NCBI GenBank assembly: GCA_963575745.1
Contig: CAUYUJ010016686.1
Span: 97,001 to 161,000, forward strand
Origin: Prorocentrum cordatum
Lineage: Eukaryota > Sar > Dinophyceae > Prorocentrales > Prorocentraceae
DNA: 64,000 nucleotides
Direction: 5' to 3'
Position 1 is the first letter of the stretch. Every line of letters begins with the position of its first letter. Shown in pieces: positions 29,453-40,258 of this stretch. The notes below the pieces were generated by a model. It worked only from the letters and a program-made list of their open reading frames with translations, ran no database searches and was not told the origin of the DNA. Position numbers and translations under genes: made by a program.

Positions 29453-29580
29453 GAGGCCCAAGGACACACAAAGAAAAACACACAAATGATGATTCCCCAT
29501 ATTTTCGCATATTTTGGTTTTGTCTTCCCCCCCACTTCCCATATTTTCTTATACTTTCCTTTGGAATCGACGATTAATTG
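29453..29580. repeat. Dispersed repeat, copy 1 (see 61273-61388)
   Basis: Shares with 61273-61388 the ordered words GACACACAAA, ACAC, GATTCCC, ATAT, CCCACTTCCCATA, TTTTC and TCGACGATTAATT. It is AT-richer than its surroundings. No coding potential. Confidence 0.7.
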
Positions 29581-29655
29581 TGCCTGTGTGGTTTCCCCCT
29601 CCTAAGACTTGCATGATCTGAAGCGCCCGGGGCCCGAGGAGGGCCCCCGGGGGCC

Positions 29656-29826
29656 CGGGAACGACGAAGTCCTCCACGACCCGCTGTCCCTCAGACCTTC
29701 CATCGATCCATCGGCGATGCCTCGCCGACTTCCAGAGGCCCGGGAAAACGACGAAGTCCTTTATGACCCGCTTGCCCTCGAGCCTTCCACCGATCCATCG
29801 GCGACGCATCGCCGACTTCCAAGTCG
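29656..29826. repeat. Two tandem copies of an 85-bp unit
   Basis: Copies at 29656-29737 and 29738-29826 share GCCCGGGAA, CGACGAAGTCCT, ACGACCCGCT/ATGACCCGCT, CCGATCCATCGGCGA and ATCGCCGACTTCCA. Confidence 0.8.
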
Positions 29827-30279
29827 ATCTTCCCCCACCTCCCCCGAGCTGGCCCCCCCTCCTATCGATCGTCCCCCCTCTCGCCACCGCGACCGCCAGT
29901 CGTGCGTCCAGAGCGCCTGGCCCGCTGGCGCTCCTCTTCCCTCGAGGGCGAGGCGGGGGAGCATGACGTGCCCTGGAATCCTCACGTTTTCATTTCTGCG
30001 AGCGGGGCATCGTCGCCCCGTTTCAGACCCCAGGACACTCACAAATCGATTCGGCTCGAGCACATGCAGCGCACGTATGAGGTCTGGGGTTCCGGCTGTT
30101 GTGTTTGAGGATCCCTCCATGTGTTCGCGACGTCGGATCTCTGGATCTCTCTCATGGGCCGTCTGGCGTTCAGGTAACAGATCGGGTATCCAGCGGTTGG
30201 AACGATCTGGGCACCCCTGGAACGTTCTCGGAGAGGCGCAGCTGCTTGAGGCATCCCCAGATTTCATATAGCTCAACGA

Positions 30280-31139
30280 CTACAGAATTGAATTACATAC
30301 GAATTGAAAAATCAAGTAAAATGTTACTTGGTGTTTTTTGTTCACGATGGGGAAGGCTGGAAAATATGATGCTGATGAATGGGGGTGGGCGATGTGAGAG
30401 ATCCGAAGACATGTGAGGCGGGATCGAACCAGGGAGGATACGATTGAGAATGATGATGTGCCAGAGGGACATTAGAAGAGTAGGGGAAGGACGGCGCCGA
30501 CGGTCGGCATGGCTGGAGTGGCGCGTGGGAACCACGCCCGCCTCATGTCGCAGCAAGCAACTGCGGCAACGTCGCCCATCGAGGCTGCATGTGGTTCAGG
30601 CTCGTCCGTGAGATTTTGAACTTTGTGTGAGGCCACAATCCTGACCATTTCGTTGGCTGCGAAAAAAACAAAACAAAATAGCAATAACATGGGCGCGGGC
30701 ACCTCCTTATTCCCCCTCCCTAAGTAAGAGAGGAGTAGACAGCGAGCGCATCACCGCTAGAGTATGCACATTATAGAAATAAAGCAGGGTACCGATACGC
30801 GTCACAGAGCAGCAGACTGGACGTAATCTCCATAGGGTAGAAATAGACCAGAGAAGCCACGAGAGTTAGTGTATGCGTCGAGCAAGTTTGTTCCAGTAAT
30901 GCGGAAGGTGAATCGAGTACGACTGGCTCCTGAGCAACGAAGCGCGAAACCCACATGAGCACCGACGAGTACTCCAGAACAGGAAAGAGTCATGTGAAAC
31001 CAGTGTGTGGCATGTGGTAATAGGACGACGTAGAGCTGGTATATACTCATCGTGACGAAAAGCCATACCATGTGCAATTGGGAGCGCAGCACTTGTGAAC
31101 ACCCTCCTCGGTGAAACCTCCTACGGGGCAACGCATCGG
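30280..31139. other. Lower-GC stretch without a supported gene
   Basis: Balanced composition with a purine-rich patch at 30655-30690. A minus-strand frame at 31203-30802 is open for 133 codons, but I cannot tie it to any family. Confidence 0.5.
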
Positions 31140-32425
31140 CAAGTGTCACTGGCGCGTCCCTTTCAGCTCCACATGCGGCTACGAAGCGCGCGGGGTGCGC
31201 CACAATGCGTGTGTGTGTGTGTGGTCTGTGTGTGTTGGTGTGTGTGTGTGAGTGCGTGCGTGCGCGTGTCTGTGTGTGTTGGTGTGTGTGGTGTGTATAA
31301 GTGTGGTGCTGGTGGTGGTGGGTGGTGGTGGTGGTGGTGGCGATGGTGGTGGTGGTGGTGGTATGTGTGTGTGTGTGCGCGTGTGTGTGCGTGCGTGTGT
31401 GCGTGTGTGTTGATGCTGGTGGTCGCGGTGGGTGGGCGGGCGGAGTGAATGGGAGGGTGTGGGGGGAGGGGGCGGGGAGGGGGGGGGCATGCTAACGTCG
31501 TCACTTGGGCCTTAGATGGGGCTCCTCATGGGCCACGAGCCGTCTGAGGGGCGCGTCGTAACGGGCGACGCGGGCGCGCGTAAACGTCGCCGTCGGGGCT
31601 TCAAGCGAGGCTCCCCGTGGGGCCACGGGACGCGTTAGCGGTGCGCCGTGATGCGTGGCGCGGGTGCACGCAGAGGTCGCCAGTGGAGCTATAGGCGGAG
31701 CTCCCTACGCGGCCACGAACCGCGTGAGCGGTGTGCCCTTCTTGGGGGCGCGGGCGCGTGCATGCGTCGGCACTGGGGCCTTACGTGGACCTCCCTATGG
31801 GGCCGCGGACCGTGCGAAGTGCGCGCCGTAATGAATGGCGCGGGCGCATGTGCACGTCGCCATTGGGGCCTTCGGCGGCGCTCGCTTTGGGGCCACGAAC
31901 ACTGTGACAGGCGCGCCGTCATGGGCGGCGCAAGCGCATGCGAACATCGCCGGTGGTGCCGCCGCACAGGGAGCTCGCTGCGTGGCCACGAACGGCGCGC
32001 GGGTGCGCTGTCATGGGCTGCGCGGGCGTATGTAAACGCCGCCGCTGAGGCCTTCGGTGGGGCACCCTATGGAGCGTTGGCGCATGTAACATCGCCACTG
32101 CGGTCTTGGGTGGAGCTCCCCGTGACGGCACGAAACGTTTGAAGGGTGCGCCGTTACGGGCGGCGCGGACGCATGTGGACGTCGCCACTGGGTGGATTTG
32201 GCGGAGCCCCCCATGGGGCTGCGGACCGTGTGAGGGGCGCGTCGCCATGGGTGGCGCCGACGTATGTCAACGTCGCCGCGGGGGCTTTCCGTGGGGATCC
32301 GTGCGGGGCCATGAAGCGCGTGATGGGTGCGCCGTAATGGGCGGCGCGGACGCATGCAGACGTCGCCACTGGGAACTCGCATGAAATTCCCTACGCGGTC
32401 ACGAAGCGCGTGGAGGGGTGCGCCG
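31140..32425. repeat. 92-bp GC-rich tandem array with an embedded GT/GGT microsatellite
   Basis: About ten or eleven degenerate units from 31495 to 32420, each with GTCGCCACTGGGGCCTT-like, GGAGCTCCCTATGGGGCCAC and GAACCGTG...GCGCGCCGTAATGGGCG words. A unit at 31140-31203 stops in CGCCACAATGCG and is followed by a GT-, GTGC- and GGT-rich microsatellite (31203-31440). Array sequence resumes at 31488 with GCATGCTAACGTCGTC. The same organisation recurs at 45755-46760. Confidence 0.85.
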
Positions 32426-33360
32426 ACATTGACGCACGGAGCGCAGGACAGGGGCGGGATGATTGGGGGGAGGGGGAGGGCGGGAAGTAAGGTGACGCGT
32501 GGCGCCGTCGCTTCAGACCGAGGGCCCCAACGCAGAATTGCTTTGGGAACTGATGCAGTGGGGGTTGCAGCGGTGTTAGGAAAGCAGGAAAGCAGAGGGC
32601 ATAGCAGAAGTGCACAAACCTGTTGGAACAAGGGGCGGGGTTGGGCAGACGCACTGCGGCCCCGGGCTCGCGCGATCGCGACGTAGGCCTTGTGGGCCGA
32701 CAAGCAACCCGACGCTTCCCAGGCAAAGGGGCAACGCTGTAGGATGCTGCGCCGCGGCGCGTCAACGATGTCTCCCAGCACGGCAATTGCAATCAGAGCC
32801 CGTCGGCGAAGAATGGCGAAAGTAGAGCGGGAGGAGCGTCCGATCGGAATATGGATTGCATTGGCAGGGCAAAACCAAACTAGAACCCCCCCCGCCCCCT
32901 TCCCCCTCCCGCATGTGCCCCCCCTCCCCCCTTCCCGTTCGCAACGCCCCGCCCTCCGCTGCCCCGCTTCCCCCCGGCAGCCCACCGCCGCTTTCCCGCG
33001 CGCTGCCAAGCCCGCGCGCCATCAGGCCCTGTCGGCCACAAGCCAAGCCCAACCATCCCCCTTATCGCCCCCTGCCGCTCGCCCACGGCGCCCGCCCGTA
33101 TCCGCGGCGCGCCTTGCAATCGCTCGCTGCCCGCCTCTGCACTTCCACGTCGGGCATGCTCGGGGTCGGCCATCGGACGGCGTCACCGCCCCGAAAGGCC
33201 CTGCGCCCTCGACCAATCACCCCGGCGCAACATGCGCAACCGCTTGCCCGCCGCAGCCACCCGCTCGCCCGCCCGGGAGGGGGGGGGCACGGGGTGCCAA
33301 GGCGCACGCGCCTGATGTGCCGCCAAGGTTCGCACCGAAATATAATACGGAAAGGCCCGC
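32426..33360. other. GC-rich stretch, no gene supported
   Basis: Contains C-rich runs at 32885-32930 and otherwise unstructured GC-rich sequence. Several long open frames overlap on both strands, which is expected by composition. Confidence 0.5.
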
Positions 33361-33704
33361 TCCGCAATCGGCGGAGGGGGGGGAGGGGGGGGGGACAACG
33401 ATATCGCGAAAGGGGCGGGGGGGGGGGGGGGAGGGGGCGTCGTTTAAATCGAAAGCCCGGGGGGGGGGGGGGGGGGGGGCAAAAATCTGAAGGACGGGGT
33501 GGGGAAAGGGGGGGGCTCTGCAAAAACTGGAAGGACGGGAAAGGGGGGGGGAAAGGGGGGCGGGCGGGGGGGGGCTTTTTGCAAAAATAAGAAGGACGGC
33601 GAGGGGGGGGCGATGGGGGGGGATTTTGCACATATTGGAGACGGCGGGGATTTCGCAAAAATCTACAGGACGGGGGCGAGCGGGGACTTTGCGCAAATCG
33701 GACT
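33361..33704. repeat. G-run array punctuated by GCAAAAATCxGAAGGACG units
   Basis: About seven short A/T-containing units of the form TTTGCAAAAATCGGAAGGACG, separated by runs of 7-15 G. The same arrangement occurs at 38884-39180. Confidence 0.85.
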
Positions 33705-33955
33705 ACAGGCAGAGTCCATTGCACAGGACACGCGACAGGACACAAGACTCTTCCGACGGCAACATGACCTCCCAGAACCACAGGACACAAGGGTACCCTC
33801 TCGGGGCCGCGACCGCGGTCACCCGCGGCCGACCCGCGCCCCCGCGACGGGGGGCCAACGTCGGACAGGACACCAAGGGTGTCCGACAGGCCGCGCCGCC
33901 CACCGCGCAGAAAAGTAAATCATGATGCGCCGCACGCGCCCACCTCCCTCTGAGG

Positions 33956-34402
33956 GCGGTCACGCGACCTGTCGCCATGGCAGGAGACCAGAGAACATGG
34001 GCGCGGACGCGGACGGCGCAAACGAGAGGACGCGCAGACCACCCTCCCGCGGGAGAGCGACCTGTCGCAATGGCAGAAGACCAGAGAACATGGGCGCGGA
34101 CGCGGACGGCGCAAACGAGAGGACGCGCAGACCACCCCCCCGCGGAAAACGACCTCTCGCCATGGCAGAAGACCAGAGAACATGGGCGCGGACGCGGACG
34201 GCGCAAACGAGAGGACGCGCAGACCACCCTCCCGCGGGAGAGCGACCTGCCTCCATGGCAGGAGACCAGAGAACACGGGCGCGGACGCGGACGGCGCAAA
34301 CGAGAGGACGCGCAGACCACCATTCCGCGGGAGAGCGACCTGTCGCCATGGCAGAAGACCAGAGAACATTGGCGCGGACGCGGACGGAACAAACGAGAGG
34401 AC
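33956..34402. repeat. Five 93-bp repeats, copy 1 of the duplication
   Basis: Each unit contains GACCTGTCGCCATGGCAGAA, GACCAGAGAACATGGGCGCG, GACGCGGACGGCGCAAACGA and GAGGACGCGCAGACCACC. 93 is divisible by three, so any frame that is open in one unit stays open, producing overlapping ORFs on both strands. Confidence 0.95.
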
Positions 34403-37400
34403 GCGCGTGGGGACTTCTGTATTGTTCACAATAGAAAAGTCGACATTTCCGTCGGCCTCCGGCCCACAGAAATTTCAAATTCAGTTTTTGCAATTACATG
34501 GCGGCTGCTTTTTTGTGGACAATACAGAACTCCTCGCGCGCGCGCGTGGGGACTTCTGTATTGTTCGCAATAACAAAGTCGACATTTCCGTCGGCCTCTC
34601 TAAAGGGCCACAGAAATTTCAATCTCAGTTTTTCGAATTACATGGCGGCTTTTCTATTGTGGACAATACCGAACTCCTCACGCGCACACGCGTGGGGACT
34701 TCTGTATTGTTCACAATAGAAAATTTGACATTTCCGTCGGCCTCCTTAATGGCCCACAGAAATTTCAAATTCAGTTTCTGGAATTACATGGCGGCTTCTC
34801 TATTGTGGACAATACAGAACTCCTCACGCGCGCGCGTGCGGGGACTTCTGTATTGTTCGCAGTAGAAAAGTCTGCATTTCCGTCGGCCTCCTTAAAGGCC
34901 CACATAAATTTCAAATTCAGTTTTTGCAATTACATGGCGGCTTCTTTATTGTGGACAATACAGAACTCCTCACGCGCGCGCGCTCGCACGCGCGCGCGGA
35001 CGCGCGCGCGTCCGCGCGCGCAGGCGCGTGCGGACTTTCTGTATTGTCCACAATAGAAAAATCGACATTTCCGTCGGCCTCCCTAAAGGGCCACAGAAAT
35101 TTCAAATTCAGTTTTTGGAATTACATGGCGGCTTTTTTATTGTGGACAATACAGAACTCCTCACGCGCGCGCGCTGACGCGCGCGCGCTGACGGGGGAAT
35201 TCTGTATGGTTGACAATAGAAAAGTCGAGATTGTCGTCTGCCTCCTTAAGGCGCCACAGAAATTTCAAATTCAGTTTTTGGAATAAAATGGCGGCTTCTC
35301 TATTGTGCACAATACAGAATTCCTCACGCGCGCGCGCGGACGCGCGCGCGTCCGCGCGCGCGCGCGTGGGGACTTCTGTATTGTCCACAATAGAAAAGTC
35401 GATATTTCCGTCGGCCTCCTTACAAGCCCACAGAAATTTCAAATTCAGTTTTTGCAATTACAAAATGGCTTTTCTGTTGTGGGCAATACAGAACTCCTCA
35501 CGCGCCCGCGCGCGCGGGGACTTGTGTATTGCCCGCAGTAGAAAAGTCGACATTTCCGTCGGCCTCCTTAAAGGCCAACAGAAATTTCAAATTCAGTTTT
35601 TCGAATTACATGGCGGCTTTTCTATTGTTAACAATACAGAACTCCTCACGCGCGCGCGCGCGTGGGGACTTCTGTAGTGTCCAGAATAGAAAAGTCCACG
35701 TTTCCGCCAGCGTCCTTAACGGGCCACAGAAATTTCAATTTCAGTTTTTGGAATTACAAGTTTGCTTTTCTAGTGTGGACAATACAGAACTCCACGCGCG
35801 CGCGTGCGCGCGGACGCGCGCGCGTCCGCGCGCGCGCGCGTGGGGACTTCTGCATTGTCCACAATAGAAAAATCGGCATTCCCGTCGGCCTCCTCAAAGA
35901 GCCACAGAAATTTCAAATTCAGTTTTTGGAAATACATGGCGGCTTTTGTACTAGGGACTATACAGAACTCCTCACGCGCGCGCATGGGGAGTTCTGTATT
36001 GTTCAAAACCGAAAAATCTACATGTTCAAATTCAGTTTTTGGAATTACATGGCGGCTTCTCTACTGTGGACAATACAGAAGTCCTCACGCGCGCGCGCGG
36101 GGACTTCTGTATGGTTCACAAAAGAAAAGTCAACATTTCCGACGACCTCCTTAAAGGGCCACAGAACTTTCAAATTCAGGAATACACGGCGGCTTTCCTA
36201 GTGTGGACAATACAGAACTCCTCACGCGCGCGCGCGGACTTCTGTATTATTCACAATAGAGAAGTCGACATTTCCGTCGGCCTCCTTAAAGGCCCACAGA
36301 AGATTCTCAAATTCAATTTTTGGAATTACATTGCGGCTTCTCTATTGTTGACAATACAGAACTCCTCAGGCGCGCGCGGGGACTTCCGCATGGTTCACAA
36401 TAGAAAAGTCGGCATGTCCGTCGGCCTCCTTAAATGGCCACAGAAATCTCAAATTCAGTTTTTGAAATTACATGGCGGCTTTTCTCCTCACGCGCGCGCG
36501 CGCGCGCGCGTGGGGACTCTGTATTGCCCACACTAGAAAAATCTGCATTTCCGTCGGCCTCCTTAAAGGCCCACAGGAATCTCAAATTCAGCTTTTGGAA
36601 TTACATGGCGGCTTTTCTATTGTTGACGATACAGAACTCCTCACGCGCGCGCGCTGACGCGCGCGCGCGCGTGGGGACTTCTGTACTGTTCAGAATAGAG
36701 AAGTCGAAATTTTCGTCGGCATCTTGAAAAGACCACAGAAATTTCACATTCAGTTTTTGGAATTAAGTGGCGGCTTTTCTATTGTGCACAATACAGAACT
36801 CCTCACGCGCGCGCGCGTGGGGACTTCTGTACTGTCCACAATAGAAAAGTCGACATTTCCGTTGGCCACAGTTTTTGGAATTACAAGTTTGCTTTTCTAT
36901 TGTGGACAATACAGAAGAACTCCTCACGCACGCGCGCGCGCGGACGCGCGCGCGTCCGCCCGCGCCCGCGCGCGCGGGGACTTCTGTATTGTCCACAATA
37001 GAAAAGTCGACATTTCCGTCGGCCTCCTTAGAGGGCCACAAAAATTTCACATTCAGTGTTTGGAATTGCATGGCGGCTTTTCTGTTGGACAATACAGAAC
37101 TCCTCACGCGCGCGCGCGCGGACGCGCGCGCGTCCGCGCACGCGCGCGCGTGGGGACTTCTGTAGTGTCCACAATAAAGAAGTCGACATTTCCGTCGGCC
37201 TCCTTAACGGGCAACAGAAATTTCAAATCCACTTTTTTGAATTACATGGCTGCTTTTCTATTGTGGACAATACAGAGCTTCTCACGCGCGCGCGCGTGCG
37301 GACTTTCTGTATTGTTCACAAAAGAAAAGTCGACATTTCCGTCGGCCTCCTTACAGGGCCACACAAATTTCAAATTCAGCGTTTGGAATTGCATGGCGGC

Positions 37401-38330
37401 TTTTCCATTGGACAATACAGAACTCCTCACGCGCGCGCGCGCGGACGCGCGCGCGTCCGCGCGCGCTTGCGCTTGGGGACTTCGGTATTGTTCACAATTG
37501 AGAAGTCGACATTCCCGTCGGCCTCCTTAAAAGCCCAAAGAAATTTCAAATTCAGTTTTGGAAATGACATGGCGGCTTTTCTATTGCGGACAATACAGAA
37601 CTCCTCACGCGCGCGCGCGGTGCGCGGACGCATGTATTGTTCACAATAGAAAAGTCGGCATTTCCGTCGGCCTCCTTAAAGGGCCACAGAAATTTCAAAT
37701 TCAGTTTTTGGAATTACATGGCGGCTTTTCTATTGCCGACAATACAGAACTCCTCACGCGCGCGCGCGTGGGATTGCTGTATTGTCCACAATAGAAAAGT
37801 CGACATTTCCGTCGGCCTCATTAGAAGGGCCACAGAAATTTCAAATTCAGTTTTTGGAATTACATGGCGGCTTTTCTATTGTTGACAATACAGAACTCCT
37901 CACGCGCGCGCGCGTGGGGACCTCTGTATTGTCCACAATAGACAAGTCGACATTTCCGTCGGCCTCCTTAAAGGGCCACAGAAATTTCAAATTCAGTTTT
38001 TGGAATTACATGGCGGCTTTTCTATTGTGGACAATACAGAACTCCTCACGCGCGCGCGCGGACGCGCGCGCGTCCGCACGCGCGTCCGCACGCGCCCGCG
38101 CGCGTGGGGACTTCTGTATTGTCCACAATGGAAAAGTCGGCGCGTCCGTCGACCTTCTTAAAGGGCCACAGAAATTTCAAATTCAGTTTTTGGAATTACA
38201 TGGCAGCGTTTCTGTTGTGGACCATACAGAACTCCTCGCGCGCGCGCCAGCGCGCGTCCGAGCGCGCGCGCTCTAGTTTGCAAGCCAACACGGCGTCTTT
38301 TCTATTCGGAACAATACAGAGCGCTCTATG
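34403..38330. repeat. Array of about 25 palindromic MITE-like units, copy 1
   Basis: Each unit begins with GGGGACTTCTGTATTGT and CACAATAGAAAAGTCGAC, has a core with TTTCCGTCGGCCTCCTTAAA, CCACAGAAATTTCAAATTC and TGGAATTACATGGCGG, and ends with CTTTTCTATTGTGG and ACAATACAGAACTCCTCACG. The first and last about 25 bp are inverted repeats, so each unit can fold on itself. Units are joined by CG runs of variable length, several with the perfect palindrome GGACGCGCGCGCGTCC. Spacing is about 130-190 bp. A shortened unit lies near 36483. Confidence 0.95.
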
Positions 38331-38883
38331 AGGCTCAGGCTGAGCGCCCGCGTGACTCCGCCAAAAGCGCGCCTCCACTGCTGTTCCCAGGAGCCCGCCG
38401 AAGTGAAGCCAATGCACAGGACGGCAGGGTGCCCTTTGCGCGCCCCGCGACCTGCCCGAACGCGACGATGAACGAACTTGCAGGGCTGGGCAAGTACCGG
38501 ACACAGGAGTACCCTGCTGCGCGGGGGCGACCTCGAGAGAACGCGTCGTTGGTACACTGGCGGCGCGGCCGCACTCAGAGGACATCGCAGAGCATGCCCT
38601 TCGCCGCGGCGCCGGCGGCGCGGCGCTAAAACCACAATCTTACATCGAAGCGAACCGAACCCCCAGATCTGCCAGGACCCAAGGGTACCCGTGACCAGGG
38701 CCGCGACCTCCCCGAGGCGCGACGCGCCCAGAACGCCGCGGGCCAAGCCGCCGACGCCCGCGGAAAGCACAGGACACAAGGGTTCCCTTGCCCGGGGAAT
38801 GCAGAGGACACGAAGCGCGACGCACAGGACACGAGAGTACCCTTAATTTGGCAGGCCCGACCTACTAATGGGCTCCGACGGCA

Positions 38884-39180
38884 CGGGGGGGGGGACTTTG
38901 CAAAGATCGGGAGTCACAAATCGGAATAAGGGGGGGGGGGCTTTGCAGAAATCGGAAGGACGGGGGAGGAGGGGCTTTGCAAACATCGGAAGGACGGCGG
39001 GGAGGGGGGGTGGGGGGCTTTTGCAAAAATCAGAAGGACGGGGGCGGGGGGCGGGGGGGACCTTGCACAAATCGGCATGGGGAGGTGGGGTGAGGACTTT
39101 TGCAGAAATCGGGAGGACGGGGGAAGGGGGGTTGGCCTTTGCGAACAAAACAAAAGGAGGGGGTGCTTTGCGAAATATTG
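38884..39180. repeat. Second G-run array with GCAAAAATCAGAAGGACG units
   Basis: About eight units of the type CTTTGCAGAAATCGGAAGGACG between G runs, directly abutting the right end of duplication copy 1. Related to 33361-33704. Confidence 0.85.
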
Positions 39181-39184
39181 GGCG

Positions 39185-39960
39185 CGTTCGAATCGGAATT
39201 CGTAGCAACAGCTTACTAGACAACTTGCTTACTTGCTTGGCGTAGCAAAATGTTACTAGAAATTTGCTTAAATTTTGCTTCGCGTAGCAAAAGTTTGCTA
39301 GAAATTTGCTTAAATGTTGCTTCGCGTAGCAAGATGTTGATAGAAATTTGCTGAAATGTTGCTTGGCGCTGCCACCCCCGTCCCCCCGCGCAACTAAGAT
39401 GCGACCGCCATCGCTGTGAACGAGTAAGATGTGGAAGGGGCGAAGCAAAATTTTGCTAGAAATTTGCTTAAATTTTGCTTCGCGTAGCAAAAGTTTGCTA
39501 GAAAAATGCTTAAAATTTGCTTGGCGCTGCCACACTTCCCCCCTCCCCCAAGTAAAACGCAAAGTGTTGCGACGCCCCTTCCGCTATGTTTTCCGTGCGC
39601 AGCGATGGCGATAGTGGTCATATAGGACCACGACCGCAGTCGATGTGAGCGGGTAAGATGTGAAAGGCGCGAAACAGAATGTTGCTAGATATTTGCTTAA
39701 ATTTTGCTTCGCGTGGCAAAATGTTGCTAGACATGTGCTTAAATTGTGCTTCGCGTAGCAAAATGTTGCCAGAAATTTGCTTAAAATTTGCTCTGCGCTG
39801 CCCCCAAGTAATATCCAAGCATTTGTTGTTGCTGCGCCCCTTCCACTAGCTATCCGTTCGCATCGATGGCGGTAGTGGCCACATAAGACCACGACCGCCA
39901 TCGATGCTTGGCGCAGCCGACCAAGAACAATTTGCTTCGAAGTTTGCTTAGTGGGCCGCG
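39185..39960. repeat. AAATTTGCTTAAATTTTGCTTCGCGTAGC repeats
   Basis: Units of about 42 bp carrying GCTAGAAATTTGCTTAAATT and TTGCTTCGCGTAGCAAAA. Blocks are separated by non-repetitive segments around 39365-39430, 39530-39660 and 39800-39900, the latter two sharing GATGGCG.TAGTGG..A.ATA.GACCACGACCG. Confidence 0.85.
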
Positions 39961-40175
39961 CCAAGCAAAATTCAAGCAAAATTTTGCTTGCCATGCAAAA
40001 TTCAAGCAAAATTTTGCTTGCCAAGCAAAATTCAAGCAAAATTTTGCTTGCAAAATAAAAATCAAGCAAATTTTCAAAATTCTACTATCGGAAAGCATTT
40101 TTTCAGAAAAATGCTTCCCCAAGTAAAATTCAAGCAAAATTCAAGCAAAATTCAAGCACATTTAAGCAAAATGTT
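39961..40175. repeat. 30-bp repeats with the perfect palindrome CAAGCAAAATTTTGCTTG
   Basis: The 18-bp palindrome lies at 39973-39990, 40003-40020 and 40033-40050, exactly 30 bp apart. It is followed by AAATTCAAGCAAA words to about 40175. Confidence 0.9.
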
Positions 40176-40184
40176 GCTTGAATT

Positions 40185-40258
40185 CGTTCCGTCGCACGCC
40201 GTCGTACACCGTCGTACGCCGTCGTGCGCCGTCGCGCGCGGTCGCGCGGCGTCGAGGC
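40185..40258. repeat. GTCGTACGCC decamer repeats
   Basis: About seven units of CCGTCGTACG/CCGTCGCGCG, grading from GTCGTAC to GTCGCGC. Confidence 0.85.

Larger units (their letters stand above)
33705..38883. repeat. Composite duplication, copy 1 (about 5.2 kb)
   Basis: Starts ACAGGCAGAGTCCATTGC and ends CTAATGGGCTCCGACGGCA. Contains a unique-looking left flank (33705-33955), five 93-bp repeats (33956-34402), about 25 palindromic units (34403-38330) and a right flank (38331-38883). The order, flanks and repeat types match 41298-45725. The ends share GAGTCCATT / AATGGGCTC in inverse orientation (one mismatch here). Confidence 0.85.

Noticed and set aside
30405-30440. tRNA-like T-loop (GGTTCGATCC on the minus strand)
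   Set aside because: Flanking bases do not form the T stem or an acceptor stem, and no D or anticodon arm can be placed.
33922-34573. Overlapping open frames on both strands over the 93-bp repeats
   Set aside because: Repeat length divisible by three keeps frames open mechanically; no domain or codon signal.
34420-38300. Arg/Ala-rich open frames over the palindromic-unit arrays
   Set aside because: They read through CG runs and hairpin units; frames shift with CG-run length and differ from unit to unit.
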